Source: Nakamurella deserti (GTDB lineage: Bacteria > Actinomycetota > Actinomycetes > Mycobacteriales > Nakamurellaceae). From it: a stretch of DNA of 64,000 nt. Position 1 is the stretch's first letter; each line of letters opens with the position of its first letter. A program made the position numbers and the translations under genes. The notes beneath the pieces were generated by a model. It did not search any database and was not told where the DNA came from. It saw only the letters and a program-made list of their open reading frames with translations. Below, piece by piece: positions 55,292-64,000 of the stretch. Location of the stretch: contig NZ_QCXS01000001.1 of assembly GCF_003260015.1 (NCBI RefSeq), forward strand, positions 28,190 through 92,189. Reading direction: 5' to 3'.

Positions 55292-56029
55292 ATGACGGTC
55301 CGACGATGGGGAGCCCGGCGGGTGGTGGCCACGGCCGCCGCCGTCCTGGTGGTCAGCGGTTGCACGACGACGACCCTGGAGCCCAGCTCGAGCACCTCGG
55401 CGAACGGTGCCCCGTCGTCCGGAGCGGCCGTCGCCACCGCCACCACCACCGGTGCCGGCTCGGCATCCACTGCGGCGCCGTCCACGACCTCGGGCAGCCC
55501 GGCGGGATCGACCGGGGAGCCGACGACCGTGGAGCCCGTCACGTCGTCGGCGGGCACCGCTCCGGACACCGCATCCAGCGACGGGTCCGGCCCCACCGCC
55601 CCGACGACGACGGGTTTCACCCCCGCGGTGGACGCCGAGGCGGTCGAGGGCGAGTGCCCGTATTTGTCCAAGGACCAGGTGCAGTCCGACACCGGCCAAC
55701 GGATGGGCACGACGCGCATCCGCCCGGCCGAACCCCAGCCGGTGTGCGAGTTCGTCCGCAACGACGGCGACTTCCTGGCCACCGTCCGGGTGCTGGAGCT
55801 GGCCACCGACACCGCCGCGGTCGACGCCGTCGACTTCTACGTCCCCCGGGCCGGCTCGAATCCCGAGACGCGGCCGACCGGTTGGACGGGCGGCTCGCTG
55901 GCCACCGACGGTGGCAGCATCTACGGCGTGTCCAAGGGCACCGCCGCGGTCATCGCCGAGACGAACCAGAAGCAGTCGGTGTACGCCCGGCTCCTCGTCG
56001 TCCACGCCATCGAGAACCTCGGACTCTGA
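55292..56029 (+). CDS. DUF2020-type lipoprotein
   Basis: 245 aa. Lipobox V-S-G-C with C24 as the lipidated residue after an R-R-containing signal. A ~90-residue Ser/Thr/Ala/Gly linker follows. The DUF2020-like domain (~110-245) contains C-P-Y-L, V-C-E-F and G-W-T-G-G. Two cysteines (near C-P-Y and V-C-E) may form a disulfide. Function unknown. GGGGGAG 5 nt before ATG 55292 fixes the start. Confidence 0.72.
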   Translation: MTVRRWGARRVVATAAAVLVVSGCTTTTLEPSSSTSANGAPSSGAAVATATTTGAGSASTAAPSTTSGSPAGSTGEPTTVEPVTSSAGTAPDTASSDGSGPTAPTTTGFTPAVDAEAVEGECPYLSKDQVQSDTGQRMGTTRIRPAEPQPVCEFVRNDGDFLATVRVLELATDTAAVDAVDFYVPRAGSNPETRPTGWTGGSLATDGGSIYGVSKGTAAVIAETNQKQSVYARLLVVHAIENLGL

Positions 56030-56145
56030 ACCCGGTCACGGTCGACCCCACTCCGGCGCGTCGTCACCGGCTCACTCCGGAGCACACCTGGCGGGCGGGA
56101 CGCCGGGCAGCGAGCGGTGCCTCCCGTCTCTGGAAGGATGGAGCC

Positions 56146-56670
56146 ATGACTCAGACTGCGACCATCCACACGAACCTGGGCGACATCGTCGTCGAGCTCT
56201 TCCCGCACCAGGCCCCGAAGACGGTGGCCAACTTCGTCGGTCTGGCGACCGGCACCCGCGAGTACAGCTCGCCGAACGCCAAGGGCGAGGCCACCGGCCC
56301 GTTCTACGACGGCTCGATCTTCCACCGGGTGATGGACGGCTTCATGATCCAGGGCGGCGACCCGACCGGCACCGGCCGCGGCGGCCCCGGCTACAAGTTC
56401 GCCGACGAGTTCCACGGCGAGCTGTCCTTCAACAAGCCCTACCTGCTGGCGATGGCCAACGCCGGGCCGGGTACCAACGGCAGCCAGTTCTTCATCACCA
56501 CCGGCAACTACCCGCACCTGAACATGAAGCACACCATCTTCGGTGAGGTGAAGGACCCGGCCTCGATCGCCGTCGTCGACGCGATCTCCGCCACCCCGGT
56601 GGACCGCTTCGACAAGCCCACCACGGATGTCGTCATCGAGTCGATCACCGTCGACGGGACCGACGACTGA
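56146..56670 (+). CDS. ppiA: Peptidyl-prolyl cis-trans isomerase (cyclophilin)
   Basis: 174-aa cytosolic cyclophilin. Catalytic motifs [14 protein letters not shown] and [12 protein letters not shown] 56146 lies behind GGAAGGATGGAG. Place before the rhomboid and PH genes matches ppiA (Rv0009) context. Catalyses proline isomerisation in protein folding. Confidence 0.96.
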   Translation: MTQTATIHTNLGDIVVELFPHQAPKTVANFVGLATGTREYSSPNAKGEATGPFYDGSIFHRVMDGFMIQGGDPTGTGRGGPGYKFADEFHGELSFNKPYLLAMANAGPGTNGSQFFITTGNYPHLNMKHTIFGEVKDPASIAVVDAISATPVDRFDKPTTDVVIESITVDGTDD

Positions 56671-56704
56671 GCCCGGTCGACCTGCGAACCCCGCCGGACG
56701 CCGG

Positions 56705-57610
56705 ATGACCCAGCCACCCCCGGGCCACCAGCCCGCCGCCCAGGTCGGGACCGCCTGCACCTGGCATCCCGACCGCCACACCGCGCTGTCCTGCAGCCGG
56801 TGCGGCCGGCCGGCCTGCCCGGAGTGCCTGACGCCGGCGTCGGTGGGGTTCCACTGCAGGCAGTGTGTCGCCGAGAGCAACGCCCAGCGGCCCGTCGCGC
56901 GGACGATCGCCGGTGGAGTCGCCGGCCGTCAGCCGATGGTGGCCGTGGCGCTGATCGTCGTCAACGTCGTCGTCTTCCTGATCACGATGGTCCAGGGCGG
57001 CGGCGAGAGTTCGCTCCTGCGATCGCCGGTGTTCCGCGAGGGCGCGCTGTCGCCGATGTACGTGGCCTCGGGGGACTGGTGGCAGCTCGTCACCAGCGGT
57101 TTCCTGCACGGCGGCGTCGCGCACATCGCGATGAACATGCTGTCGCTGTATCTGATCGGCGTCGGCCTCGAACGTTTCCTCGGTGCGGCCCGGTTCGTCG
57201 CCCTGTACGGACTGAGTCTGCTCGGCGGCTCCGTCGCCGTGTACCTGCTGACCGAGCCGAACTCGCTGACCGTCGGCGCCTCCGGGGCGATCTTCGGACT
57301 GCTGGGAGCGTTGCTGGTCATCTACAAGCGACTCCGGCTGGACCTGCGGCAGCTCGGCGTGATCCTCGCGCTCAACGCGTTCATCACCTTCACCGTCTCG
57401 AGCATCTCCTGGCAGGGACACCTCGGCGGCTTCGTCGTGGGTGCGGTCGTGGGCGCCGCGATGGTCTACGCCCCGCCGAAGAACCGGCTCGCCATCCAGG
57501 TGGGCGTCTCGGTCGGGGTCCTGGTGGTGCTGCTGGCGCTGATCGTGGTCCGCAACGGCACGATCGGCGACTGGGTCTGCACCGTGAACGCCTGCCGTCA
57601 GATCGGCTGA
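56705..57610 (+). CDS. Rhomboid intramembrane serine protease
   Basis: 301 aa. An N-terminal B-box-type zinc finger (C-T-W-H-P-D ... C-S-R-C ... C-P-E-C ... C-R-Q-C, ~18-60) precedes the rhomboid core. Six to seven helices follow, with catalytic Ser193 in G-A-S-G-A-I-F-G-L and His239 in G-H-L-G-G-F-V-V-G, plus the H-I-A-M-N-M oxyanion motif. Substrates unknown. Zinc-finger rhomboids beside ppiA are common in actinobacteria. Confidence 0.92.
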   Translation: MTQPPPGHQPAAQVGTACTWHPDRHTALSCSRCGRPACPECLTPASVGFHCRQCVAESNAQRPVARTIAGGVAGRQPMVAVALIVVNVVVFLITMVQGGGESSLLRSPVFREGALSPMYVASGDWWQLVTSGFLHGGVAHIAMNMLSLYLIGVGLERFLGAARFVALYGLSLLGGSVAVYLLTEPNSLTVGASGAIFGLLGALLVIYKRLRLDLRQLGVILALNAFITFTVSSISWQGHLGGFVVGAVVGAAMVYAPPKNRLAIQVGVSVGVLVVLLALIVVRNGTIGDWVCTVNACRQIG

Positions 57611-57626
57611 CCCCGGCGAGGCGGGG
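57611..57626. terminator. Hairpin between convergent rhomboid and PH genes
   Basis: CCCCG-GCGAGG-CGGGG directly after the rhomboid stop. A second GC-rich palindrome follows. Possible terminator, no T-run. Confidence 0.4.
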
Positions 57627-57644
57627 TGGCTCGGCCGGCGCCGG

Positions 57645-58055
57645 TCAGCCGCCGGTGCGGATCTTCGTGAGTTCGGCCGCGACGTCGGCCGGGTCCTGCC
57701 CGAGCTCCATCCGGGTGAAGACCAGGAGCTCGTCGTCGTCGAGGTCGATCTCGAGGGAGTTGTTGACCGTCCCGAGCCGCTTACGGCCGACCACCTCCAT
57801 CCGCCGGACCCGGCTCCAGGGGATGGTCCGGGACCCCGAGACCGACCCGACGACGATGCCGTCGACCGAGGCGCGCAGCCGGTCGCGCATCCGCCAGCCG
57901 AGCACCATGGCGCCGAGCACCACGATCATCACCGCGCCGGCGATGACCCGGTCACCGGCCGTGCCGGCGACGATCATCCACAGCACGCCGGTGGCCAGCA
58001 GCACGCCGCCGAACACGAAAGCACCCGGACGCGGTCCCCAGTGCAACTCGGTCAC
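57645..58055 (-). CDS. PH domain membrane protein (Rv0010c-like)
   Basis: 136 aa. Two membrane helices (~10-28 and ~36-52) followed by a bacterial PH-like domain (R-L-R-A-S-V-D-G-I ... I-P-W-S-R-V ... T-K-I). GTG 58055 has AGGAGG 7 nt upstream, decisive over a longer frame. Conserved next to crgA in actinobacteria. Role unknown. Confidence 0.88.
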   Translation of the reverse strand: MTELHWGPRPGAFVFGGVLLATGVLWMIVAGTAGDRVIAGAVMIVVLGAMVLGWRMRDRLRASVDGIVVGSVSGSRTIPWSRVRRMEVVGRKRLGTVNNSLEIDLDDDELLVFTRMELGQDPADVAAELTKIRTGG

Positions 58056-58224
58056 GGTCGTTCCTCCTGATCGGTGCTCCGCTGCTGCGACGATCCCCGC
58101 CCACACCGGACGACCACGGCCGTCGGACGACGACGTTGTCCACAGGGGTTGTGCACATTGGGGATGAATGACACGCGTGTGGTTCGGACGATCCGGACAG
58201 CCGTGGGACAGCCGTCCGCCCTGG

Positions 58225-58506
58225 TCAGCGCCAGCGCATCGTCATGATCAGGCCGGCGATGAGCAGGGCGAAGGCGATGCCGAAGTTCCAGTTGCCGAGG
58301 TCACGCATGAAGGCGATGCCGTCGCCCCACAGGTAGAACACGATCAGCCAGAGGAGACCGACGAGGAACAGGCCCAGCATGATCGACAGGAAGACCGGAC
58401 CCGACGGCGCCGCGACCTTGGCGCGCAGCGAGGCGGACTCCGCCTGGGTCGTCCGGGTGGCGGTGGCGGTGGCGACCGTCTTCTTGCGGACCTTGGACTT
58501 GGGCAT
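58225..58506 (-). CDS. crgA: Cell division protein CrgA
   Basis: 93 aa. Starts M-P-K-S-K-V-R-K-K, then a short linker and two membrane helices (~38-58 and ~72-91), the CrgA architecture. CrgA links FtsZ to septal peptidoglycan synthases and influences division timing. GAAGGAAG 4 nt before ATG 58506 sets the start. Confidence 0.95.
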   Translation of the reverse strand: MPKSKVRKKTVATATATRTTQAESASLRAKVAAPSGPVFLSIMLGLFLVGLLWLIVFYLWGDGIAFMRDLGNWNFGIAFALLIAGLIMTMRWR

Positions 58507-58869
58507 CGGACTTCCTTCACGGCGTGGCGGGGACCCGGCACGGGCGGGTCTCCACAGGACTGGCTGGAACGGGAACTGACGACAGGACAGCAGCACCCGG
58601 GCGGACGCGGCCGCCACCGGAATCCCCGGCGAACAGCCGGCTTCCGGTGGGTGACGCCCCCGCGAGCGGTGGTGCACAACTCCCGGTTCCGACGAGAACG
58701 ATCACGCCGGCCGGTAGGCTCGCCACTGCACGTGACGATCCGTTCGTCCAGCGTACTTCGTATCGATGCTCGGCAGACCCGTCCGCGCAGTTCACGGGCC
58801 GCGGCCGAGGTGGGGTGGGGCCCGCGGCCGGGGAGGACCCGGGGTCGCGTCAGCAGGGCGGGAGGTGGC
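58507..58869. other. Divergent crgA-DUF881 spacer
   Basis: 363 bp without a gene. TAGGCT at 58715-58720 is a weak -10 candidate for the DUF881 gene. No other element is recognised. Confidence 0.4.
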
Positions 58870-59655
58870 ATGCACGACGACTCGCCGACGTCCGGCTCCG
58901 ACCGTAACCGGACCGTCGCACCGGGGCCGCGCCGCAGCCGCCGCCGCTGGCAGGTCGCGGTGACCGTGGTGTGTCTGGCCGGCGGCTTCCTGTTCGGGAC
59001 CGCACGCTCGTACTCCGGGGGCGACGAGATCCGTCCCCGGAACGTGGAGCTGTCGGGATTGATCAACGAGGCCCAGCAACGCGTCGGCGAAGCCGAGGCC
59101 GTCGCCCAGACCCTGCAGCGTCAGATCGACGCTGCCGCGGGGCAGGACGTCTCGCCGCAGGTCGCCGAGCAGCGCACCGCGGCCGACCAGCTCGCGCCGG
59201 CCGCCGGGCTGACCCCGGTCGAAGGTCCCGGCGTGACGGTCACCATGACCGACGCGCCGCGCGACTCCGACGGGAACTATCCCGCCGACGCCAACCCCGA
59301 CGACCTCGTCGTCCACCAGCAGGACGTGCAGTCGGTGGTCAACGCACTGTGGGCCGGTGGTGCGGAGGCCATGACGATCATGGATCAGCGGGTCATCGCC
59401 ACGTCGGCGGTGCGCTGCATCGGCAACACCCTGCTGCTGATGGGCAGGGCGTACTCACCACCCTTCGTGGTATCGGCGATCGGGCCGTCCGGTCCGATGA
59501 TCGCCGCCATCGAGGCCGAGCCGGGCGTGCGCCTGTTCCGGCAGTACGTCGACCGCTTCAACCTGGGATTCGAGATCGAGATCGCCGACGACGTGCGGGC
59601 CCCGGCCTACGACGGTCTCGTCCGGATGACCGCGGCACAGGAGGTTCCCCGGTGA
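58870..59655 (+). CDS. DUF881 membrane protein (Rv0012-like)
   Basis: 261 aa. Basic cytoplasmic N-terminus, one membrane helix (~28-46), a coiled coil (~62-90, R-V-G-E-A-E-A-V-A-Q-T-L-Q-R-Q-I) and the DUF881 domain (P-G-V-T-V-T-M-T-D, N-A-L-W-A-G-G-A-E-A, R-C-I-G-N-T-L-L). Probably part of the division or cell-envelope machinery. Role unproven. GGAGGTGGC precedes ATG 58870. GTGA overlap with the sortase. Confidence 0.9.
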   Translation: MHDDSPTSGSDRNRTVAPGPRRSRRRWQVAVTVVCLAGGFLFGTARSYSGGDEIRPRNVELSGLINEAQQRVGEAEAVAQTLQRQIDAAAGQDVSPQVAEQRTAADQLAPAAGLTPVEGPGVTVTMTDAPRDSDGNYPADANPDDLVVHQQDVQSVVNALWAGGAEAMTIMDQRVIATSAVRCIGNTLLLMGRAYSPPFVVSAIGPSGPMIAAIEAEPGVRLFRQYVDRFNLGFEIEIADDVRAPAYDGLVRMTAAQEVPR

Positions 59656-60590
59656 CGACCGGCCAGATCCAGCTCGACTCGCCGCCGCCACCGCCTCGAC
59701 GAACCGGCGGGTTCCGCGACGAACCCGTCCGCACGACCATCCGCGGCATCGGGCAGCTGTTCATCACCTGCGGCGTGGTGCTGCTGCTGTTCGTCGTCTA
59801 CGAGGTGTGGGTGACCGACTACTTCGGCGCGCAGAAGCAGGAGCAGGTCAAGGAATCCATGGAACAACGGTGGGCCGGCGGCGGCGCGACCGACGTCCCG
59901 CCCGCCGACGCCGGCGAGGGCGGAGGTGACGACGGGGCCCTGGCGCCGCCGGCCGACGCGCAGGTGGTCGACCCGGCCGCGCGGGTGCGGACGTACGACA
60001 CGACAATCGGCGAGGGCTTCGCCAATCTCGACATCCCGGTCTTCGGCGCGGACTACAACTTCACGATCGTCGAGGGCACCACGGCCGAGGACCTGTACGG
60101 CAATCCCGGGCACTACGACGACACCCAGTACCCCGGCGAGATCGGCAACTTCGCCGTCGCCGGGCACCGGGTCAGCAAGGGGGCGCCGTTCAACGCCCTG
60201 GGCACGTTGAACTCCTGCGACGCGCTGATCGTCGAGACCCAGGACGAGTGGTTCGTCTACCGGGTGCTGCCGATGGCCGAGGAGGCCGCCGGCTGGGATC
60301 CCGCCGCCCGTCCGCAGTGCGCCGGCGTGGTTCCGTTGACCGGGGCCTACGAGGGCGTGGTCGGTCGCGAGATCGTCGACCCCTCGGACTACGCGCAGGT
60401 CCTGCCGGTGCCGCACGTGAACGCGGCCGGACCCGAGGCACTCGCCGCGGCCGACCAGCGGCTGATCACGCTGACGACCTGTCATCCGCAGTTCTCCGAC
60501 CGCGAGCGGATGATCATCCACGGCGTCCTGACGAAGTCGTACGCGAAGGCCGACGGCTTCCTGCCGCCGGAACTGAGTGAGGTGGGCTGA
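59652..60590 (+). CDS. Class E sortase
   Basis: 312-aa membrane-anchored transpeptidase. Pro-rich cytoplasmic start, one helix (~32-52), a Gly/Asp/Ala linker, then the sortase fold. The catalytic triad is His172 (V-A-G-H-R), Cys277 (L-T-T-C-H-P) and Arg284 or Arg286 (D-R-E-R). Class E enzymes attach proteins with LAxTG-type signals to peptidoglycan. No substrate with such a signal is found in this window, including the giant secreted protein. Co-translated with DUF881. Confidence 0.93.
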   Translation: MTTGQIQLDSPPPPPRRTGGFRDEPVRTTIRGIGQLFITCGVVLLLFVVYEVWVTDYFGAQKQEQVKESMEQRWAGGGATDVPPADAGEGGGDDGALAPPADAQVVDPAARVRTYDTTIGEGFANLDIPVFGADYNFTIVEGTTAEDLYGNPGHYDDTQYPGEIGNFAVAGHRVSKGAPFNALGTLNSCDALIVETQDEWFVYRVLPMAEEAAGWDPAARPQCAGVVPLTGAYEGVVGREIVDPSDYAQVLPVPHVNAAGPEALAAADQRLITLTTCHPQFSDRERMIIHGVLTKSYAKADGFLPPELSEVG

Positions 60591-60745
60591 TGTACACCTG
60601 GATCTGGCGGCACCTGCCCGGGACGGCGTGGGCCAAGGCGGCGCAGGCGTTCGTGCTGTTCCTCGCCGTGGTGGCGCTGCTGTTCTTCGTGATCTTCCCG
60701 TGGGCCGAGCCGTACCTGCCGTTCGACCAGGTGCAGGTGGGCTGA
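60590..60745 (+). CDS. Small membrane protein downstream of sortase E
   Basis: 51 aa: M-Y-T-W-I-W-R-H-L-P-G, one helix (A-F-V-L-F-L-A-V-V-A-L-L-F-F-V-I-F-P-W-A-E) and a short D-Q-V-Q-V-G tail. ATG shares its A with the sortase stop (TGATG), so it is translationally coupled. Similar small proteins occur at this place in related genomes. Role unknown. Confidence 0.75.
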   Translation: MYTWIWRHLPGTAWAKAAQAFVLFLAVVALLFFVIFPWAEPYLPFDQVQVG

Positions 60746-60786
60746 GCCACCGCACACGGTGGCGTGGGTCTGGGAGGATCGACGCC

Positions 60787-61434
60787 GTGACCCGCATCCT
60801 TGTCGTGGACAACTACGACTCGTTCGTCTTCAACCTCGTGCAGTACCTGCAGCAGCTCGGGGCCGAGTGCGTCGTGCGCCGTAACGACGCCGTCACCACC
60901 GACGAGGTGGCCGAGCTCGGGGTCGACGGCATCCTGCTCTCACCCGGGCCGGGTGAGCCCCACGACGCCGGCGTCAGCGAGGACATGATCCGGTACGCCG
61001 CCGAGCACGAGACGCCGCTGCTCGGCGTGTGCCTCGGGCACCAGGCGATCGCCGAGGTGTTCGGTGCGGTGGTCAGCCGGGCGCCGGAACTGCTGCACGG
61101 CCGCACGTCGCAGGTGTCCCATTCCGACGGGACGGTCTTCGCGGGTCTGCCCGATCCGTTCACCGCGACGCGGTACCACTCGCTCGCGGTGGAGGCCGAC
61201 ACCGTCACGGAGGTCCTGACCGTCACGGCCCGCACCGAGGACGGGATCATCATGGGGCTGCGGCACCGGGATCATCCGATCGAGGGCGTGCAGTTCCATC
61301 CGGAGTCGGTGCTCACCCAGGGCGGACACCGCATGCTCGCGAACTGGCTCGCCGAGTGCGGTCGGCCCGAGGCGCGTGACGCGGTCGGTCCCCTCGAGGC
61401 CGAGGTCGAGGCGTTGCGCACGGCCGCGGTCTGA
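60787..61434 (+). CDS. Anthranilate / aminodeoxychorismate synthase component II (glutamine amidotransferase)
   Basis: 215-aa class I glutamine amidotransferase supplying ammonia for anthranilate or 4-amino-4-deoxychorismate. Nucleophile Cys82 in G-V-C-L-G-H-Q, and His/Glu in Q-F-H-P-E-S (~170-172). GTG 60787 sits behind GGGAGGA. No component I partner is nearby, so TrpG and PabA cannot be separated. The position equals trpG (Rv0013). The expected pknB operon does not follow. Confidence 0.92.
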   Translation: MTRILVVDNYDSFVFNLVQYLQQLGAECVVRRNDAVTTDEVAELGVDGILLSPGPGEPHDAGVSEDMIRYAAEHETPLLGVCLGHQAIAEVFGAVVSRAPELLHGRTSQVSHSDGTVFAGLPDPFTATRYHSLAVEADTVTEVLTVTARTEDGIIMGLRHRDHPIEGVQFHPESVLTQGGHRMLANWLAECGRPEARDAVGPLEAEVEALRTAAV

Positions 61435-61446
61435 GGCGGTCCCGTC

Positions 61447-61680
61447 GTGCTGGAGCTGCGGCCGAACTGCGAACAGTGCGACCGCGATCTGCCGCCGGAC
61501 AGCCGGGATGCGCGCATCTGCACCTTCGAGTGCACGTTCTGCGCGCCCTGCGTCGACGACGTGCACAGGGGCGTCTGCCCCAACTGCGGCGGCGACTTCG
61601 TGCCCCGGCCGATCCGGCCGCCGGACGCGTTGCTGCGCCATCCGGCATCGACGGTCCGGGTGCATCGCCACACCCCGTGA
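61447..61680 (+). CDS. DUF1272 zinc-ribbon protein
   Basis: 77 aa. Starts L-E-L-R-P-N-C-E-Q-C-D-R-D-L-P and carries three further Cys pairs (C-T-F-E-C, C-A-P-C, C-P-N-C-G-G), as in DUF1272. Predicted to bind zinc. Role unknown. GTG start 12 nt after the amidotransferase stop. Confidence 0.85.
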   Translation: MLELRPNCEQCDRDLPPDSRDARICTFECTFCAPCVDDVHRGVCPNCGGDFVPRPIRPPDALLRHPASTVRVHRHTP

Positions 61681-61764
61681 CGGCAGGGCGCACCCCGAGT
61701 GGAGCCGCCGGTCGTGCGAGGGGAGGATCGTCGTCGGAGCGTTCACCGACGAGAGCAGGAACCG

Positions 61765-63480
61765 ATGACCACACCCACCGCCCAGACCCCACCCGTCGAC
61801 GCGACGGCCACCGCCGCGTGGTCGGCGCTGGCCGGCCACCGAGCGGGGATGACGCCGGACCTGCGCGCCTGGTTCGCCGAGGACCCCAACCGCGCCGCGG
61901 ACCACAGCCTCACCGCCGGTGACCTGTTCGTCGATCTCTCCAAGAACCTGATCACCGCCGAGACGCTGCCCCTGCTCACCCAGTTGGCCGAGGAGGTGAA
62001 CCTGCCCGCGCGGATCGAGGCGATGTTCACCGGTGAGCGGATCAACGTCACGGAGAACCGGTCGGTGCTGCACACCGCGCTGCGCCGGCCCGCCGACATC
62101 GAGCCGAAACTGGTCGTCGACGGCCAGGACGTGGACACCGACGTGGACGAGGTGCTGGCCAAGATCTACGGCTTCGCCGAGAAGATCCGGTCCGGCACGT
62201 GGACCGGTGTCACCGGCAAGCCGATCGAGACGGTCGTCAACATCGGCATCGGCGGCTCGGACCTGGGCCCGGTGATGGTCTACGAGGCGCTCAAGCCGTA
62301 CGTGCAGCCGGGCCTCGAGGTGCGGTTCGTGTCCAACATCGACCCGACCGACATCGCCGAGAAGACCAGGGGCCTGGACCCGACGACGACGCTGTTCATC
62401 GTCGCGTCGAAGACCTTCACCACGCTGGAGACGTTGACCAACGCGCGTCTCGCCCGGGCCTGGCTCTGGCGCGAGCTGGCCGCCGCCGGCGCGATCTCCG
62501 ACGACGACGACGCCCGCACCACCGCCGTGGCCAAGCACTTCGTGGCGGTGTCGACCGCTCTGGACAAGGTCGCCGCGTTCGGGATCGACCCGGCCAACGC
62601 CTTCGGCTTCTGGGACTGGGTCGGCGGTCGGTACTCGGTGGACTCCGCGATCGGCACCTCGGTCGCGGTGGCGATCGGCAAGGACGCTTTCGAGGACTTC
62701 CTGGCCGGTTTCCACGCGATCGACGTGCACTTCCGCGAGACCACCGATCTCCGGCGGAACGTGCCGGTCCTGATGGGTCTGCTCAACGTCTGGTACTCGA
62801 ACTTCTGGGACGCCGACACCCACGCGGTGCTGCCCTACGCGCAGTACCTGCACCGCTTCCCGGCCTACCTGCAGCAGCTGACGATGGAGTCCAACGGCAA
62901 GTCCGTGCGGTGGGACGGCAGCCCGGTGACCACGTCCACCGGCGAGGTGTTCTGGGGTGAGCCCGGCACCAACGGGCAGCACGCCTTCTACCAGCTGATC
63001 CACCAGGGGACGCGGCTCATCCCGGCCGACTTCATCGCGGTGGCGACGCCGGCGAACCCGCTGGTGGACGTGGACGCACCCGGGGAGCCGGACGTGCACG
63101 AGCTGTTCCTCGGCAACTTCTTCGCCCAGACCAAGGCACTCGCATTCGGCAAGACCGCCGACGAGGTCCGGGCCGAGGGCACCGCGGAGACGGTGGTGCC
63201 GGCCCGCGTGTTCCCCGGCAACCGTCCGTCGACCTCGATCCTCGCGCCCGCGCTGACCCCGTCGGTGGTCGGGCAGCTGATCGCGCTGTACGAGCACATC
63301 ACCTTCGTCGAGGGCACCGTCTGGGGCATCGACAGCTTCGACCAGTGGGGAGTGGAGCTCGGCAAGCAGTTGGCCAGCCAGCTCGCGCCGGCCGTGGCCG
63401 GCGACCAGGCCGCGATCGACGAGCAGGACTCGTCCACCAGATCGCTGATCGAGTGGTACCGGGCGCACCGCGAGCGCTGA
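61765..63480 (+). CDS. pgi: Glucose-6-phosphate isomerase
   Basis: 571 aa. Interconverts glucose 6-phosphate and fructose 6-phosphate. Signatures G-I-G-G-S-D-L-G-P near 159-167, S-K-T-F-T-T-L-E-T, the catalytic E in M-E-S-N-G-K, and [15 protein letters not shown] 61765 has AGGA upstream. A frame open from 61699 adds 22 unmatched residues. Directly upstream of the rRNA operon, not a usual neighbour. Confidence 0.97.
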   Translation: MTTPTAQTPPVDATATAAWSALAGHRAGMTPDLRAWFAEDPNRAADHSLTAGDLFVDLSKNLITAETLPLLTQLAEEVNLPARIEAMFTGERINVTENRSVLHTALRRPADIEPKLVVDGQDVDTDVDEVLAKIYGFAEKIRSGTWTGVTGKPIETVVNIGIGGSDLGPVMVYEALKPYVQPGLEVRFVSNIDPTDIAEKTRGLDPTTTLFIVASKTFTTLETLTNARLARAWLWRELAAAGAISDDDDARTTAVAKHFVAVSTALDKVAAFGIDPANAFGFWDWVGGRYSVDSAIGTSVAVAIGKDAFEDFLAGFHAIDVHFRETTDLRRNVPVLMGLLNVWYSNFWDADTHAVLPYAQYLHRFPAYLQQLTMESNGKSVRWDGSPVTTSTGEVFWGEPGTNGQHAFYQLIHQGTRLIPADFIAVATPANPLVDVDAPGEPDVHELFLGNFFAQTKALAFGKTADEVRAEGTAETVVPARVFPGNRPSTSILAPALTPSVVGQLIALYEHITFVEGTVWGIDSFDQWGVELGKQLASQLAPAVAGDQAAIDEQDSSTRSLIEWYRAHRER

Positions 63481-63711
63481 AGGTCGGGTGCCGGGACGGT
63501 GCGGAACACGTGTGGTGTGGATCGCACCGGTCCGGAACGGCCGTCGGGGGCGGATCCGGGGCCTGACAGGTCTCGGAGACGGCTCCCGGGGACGGCCGGA
63601 GACGACGGCCAGGCGGTGTCCGCACCGCCGCTGACCTGCACGTCCACGGTGCCTGAGAAGGGCCCAGGACCGCCTGTCATGGCGCGGCGTGGAAAAAGTT
63701 GGGCTGGTGGT

Positions 63712-63740
63712 TTGACGGGTGGGTGGGGGGTCTGTAATGT
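63712..63740 (+). promoter_or_regulatory. rRNA operon promoter
   Basis: TTGACG (-35, 63712-63717), 17-nt spacer, TAATGT (63735-63740). TGTAAT (63733-63738) at 15 nt is the alternative -10. The transcription start would be near 63747, about 230 nt before 16S. Confidence 0.6.
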
Positions 63741-63800
63741 AGTTCGAGTTGCCTCCGCAAGGACGAAGTCGCTGGGACTGAGTGTTTGTGTGTGGGTTTG

Positions 63801-63822
63801 TTGTTTGAGAACTCAACAGTGT
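63801..63822 (+). promoter_or_regulatory. rRNA leader antitermination/processing motif
   Basis: T-T-G-T-T-T-G-A-G-A-A-C-T-C-A-A-C-A-G-T-G-T, the conserved actinobacterial pre-rRNA leader motif containing the TTGAG-AA-CTCAA palindrome. Confidence 0.6.
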
Positions 63823-63977
63823 ACCGAAAGTCAGTGCTTAGTTTTTTCCCGTGCATCTGTCTTCTGTGGCTCTTTTTTTGGGGTTGTGGTTGGTGGGTGT
63901 TGGGTTCCTTTGATGCACTTTTGATCTGATTTTTTGTCAGGTTTTGTTGTGTGTTGGAGATCAGTTTTCTGATGTTT

Positions 63978-64000
63978 TCATTGGAGAGTTTGATCCTGGC
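63978..64000 (+). rRNA. rrs: 16S rRNA, 5' end only
   Basis: AGAGTTTGATCCTGGC at 63985-64000 is the universal 16S start (E. coli position 8 onward). The mature 5' end is placed about 7 nt earlier. The gene runs off the window. It is transcribed away from oriC. Confidence 0.96.

Larger units (their letters stand above)
63481..63977 (+). other. pgi-rRNA spacer with rRNA leader
   Basis: 497 bp. The first ~200 bp are ordinary GC-rich spacer with nothing recognised. From about 63690 the sequence becomes T/G-rich and AT-richer, with the rRNA promoter, the conserved leader motif and poly-T tracts before 16S. Confidence 0.75.

Overview
The window is a strongly GC-rich actinobacterial chromosome segment centred on the replication origin. 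The core order is murJ-trxB-trxA-cwlM ... parB-parA ... rsmG-jag-yidC-yidD-rnpA-rpmH | dnaA-oriC-dnaN-gnd-recF-DUF721-gyrB-gyrA-DUF3566-tRNA-Ile-tRNA-Ala ... ppiA-rhomboid-PH-crgA-DUF881-sortase E-trpG. This is the layout known from Mycobacterium, Streptomyces and relatives. The order within Actinomycetes cannot be fixed from this sequence alone. A Nakamurella- or Frankia/Geodermatophilus-like, non-mycolic lineage is a guess.

Layout. (1) 71-15127, minus: one gene for a giant secreted protein of about 5,000 residues, built from FN3, malectin-like, ASH-like and sorbosone-dehydrogenase-like modules. It lies where related genomes usually carry the CCA-adding enzyme gene. (2) 15378-24442, plus: NUDIX hydrolase, DUF6049 membrane protein, MurJ with a C-terminal pseudokinase, thioredoxin reductase, thioredoxin and CwlM. 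A textbook SigR/SigH-type promoter precedes trxB, and no sigM/anti-sigma pair is present at its usual position. (3) 24412-28397: GNAT, aminotransferase, D-Ala-D-Ala ligase-like protein and a frameshifted methyltransferase. (4) 28647-30664, minus: parAB with four parS-type sites, three of them inside the coding regions. (5) 30665-33168: a 2.5-kb stretch with no convincing gene, holding a tandem array of five ~117-bp units. (6) 33169-36591, minus: rpmH-rnpA-yidD-yidC-jag-rsmG. (7) 36592-41051: dnaA, a repeat-rich spacer, oriC with DnaA boxes and a DnaA-trio-like unwinding element, and dnaN. (8) 41162-49947: gnd, recF, DUF721/DciA-like gene, gyrB, gyrA, DUF3566 and two tRNAs around a DLW-39 peptide gene. 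(9) 49948-55107: accessory block with an orphan low-GC membrane protein, DinB, alpha/beta-hydrolase, DUF1905 protein, MFS exporter, Fur/Zur and a PacL-like small protein. (10) 55292-61434: DUF2020 lipoprotein, PpiA, rhomboid, PH protein, CrgA, DUF881, sortase E, small membrane protein and TrpG/PabA. (11) 61447-64000: DUF1272 protein, pgi, rRNA promoter and leader, and the first bases of 16S rRNA. The usual pknB-pknA-pbpA-rodA-pstP cluster does not follow trpG here.

Functional logic: region 7 starts replication and region 4 segregates the new origins. Regions 2 and 10 serve cell-wall precursor flipping (MurJ), its control (CwlM) and division (CrgA). Regions 6 and 11 serve translation and membrane insertion. 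Start sites were chosen from Shine-Dalgarno spacing, 4-nt GTGA/ATGA overlaps and family lengths. Many differ from the longest open frame.
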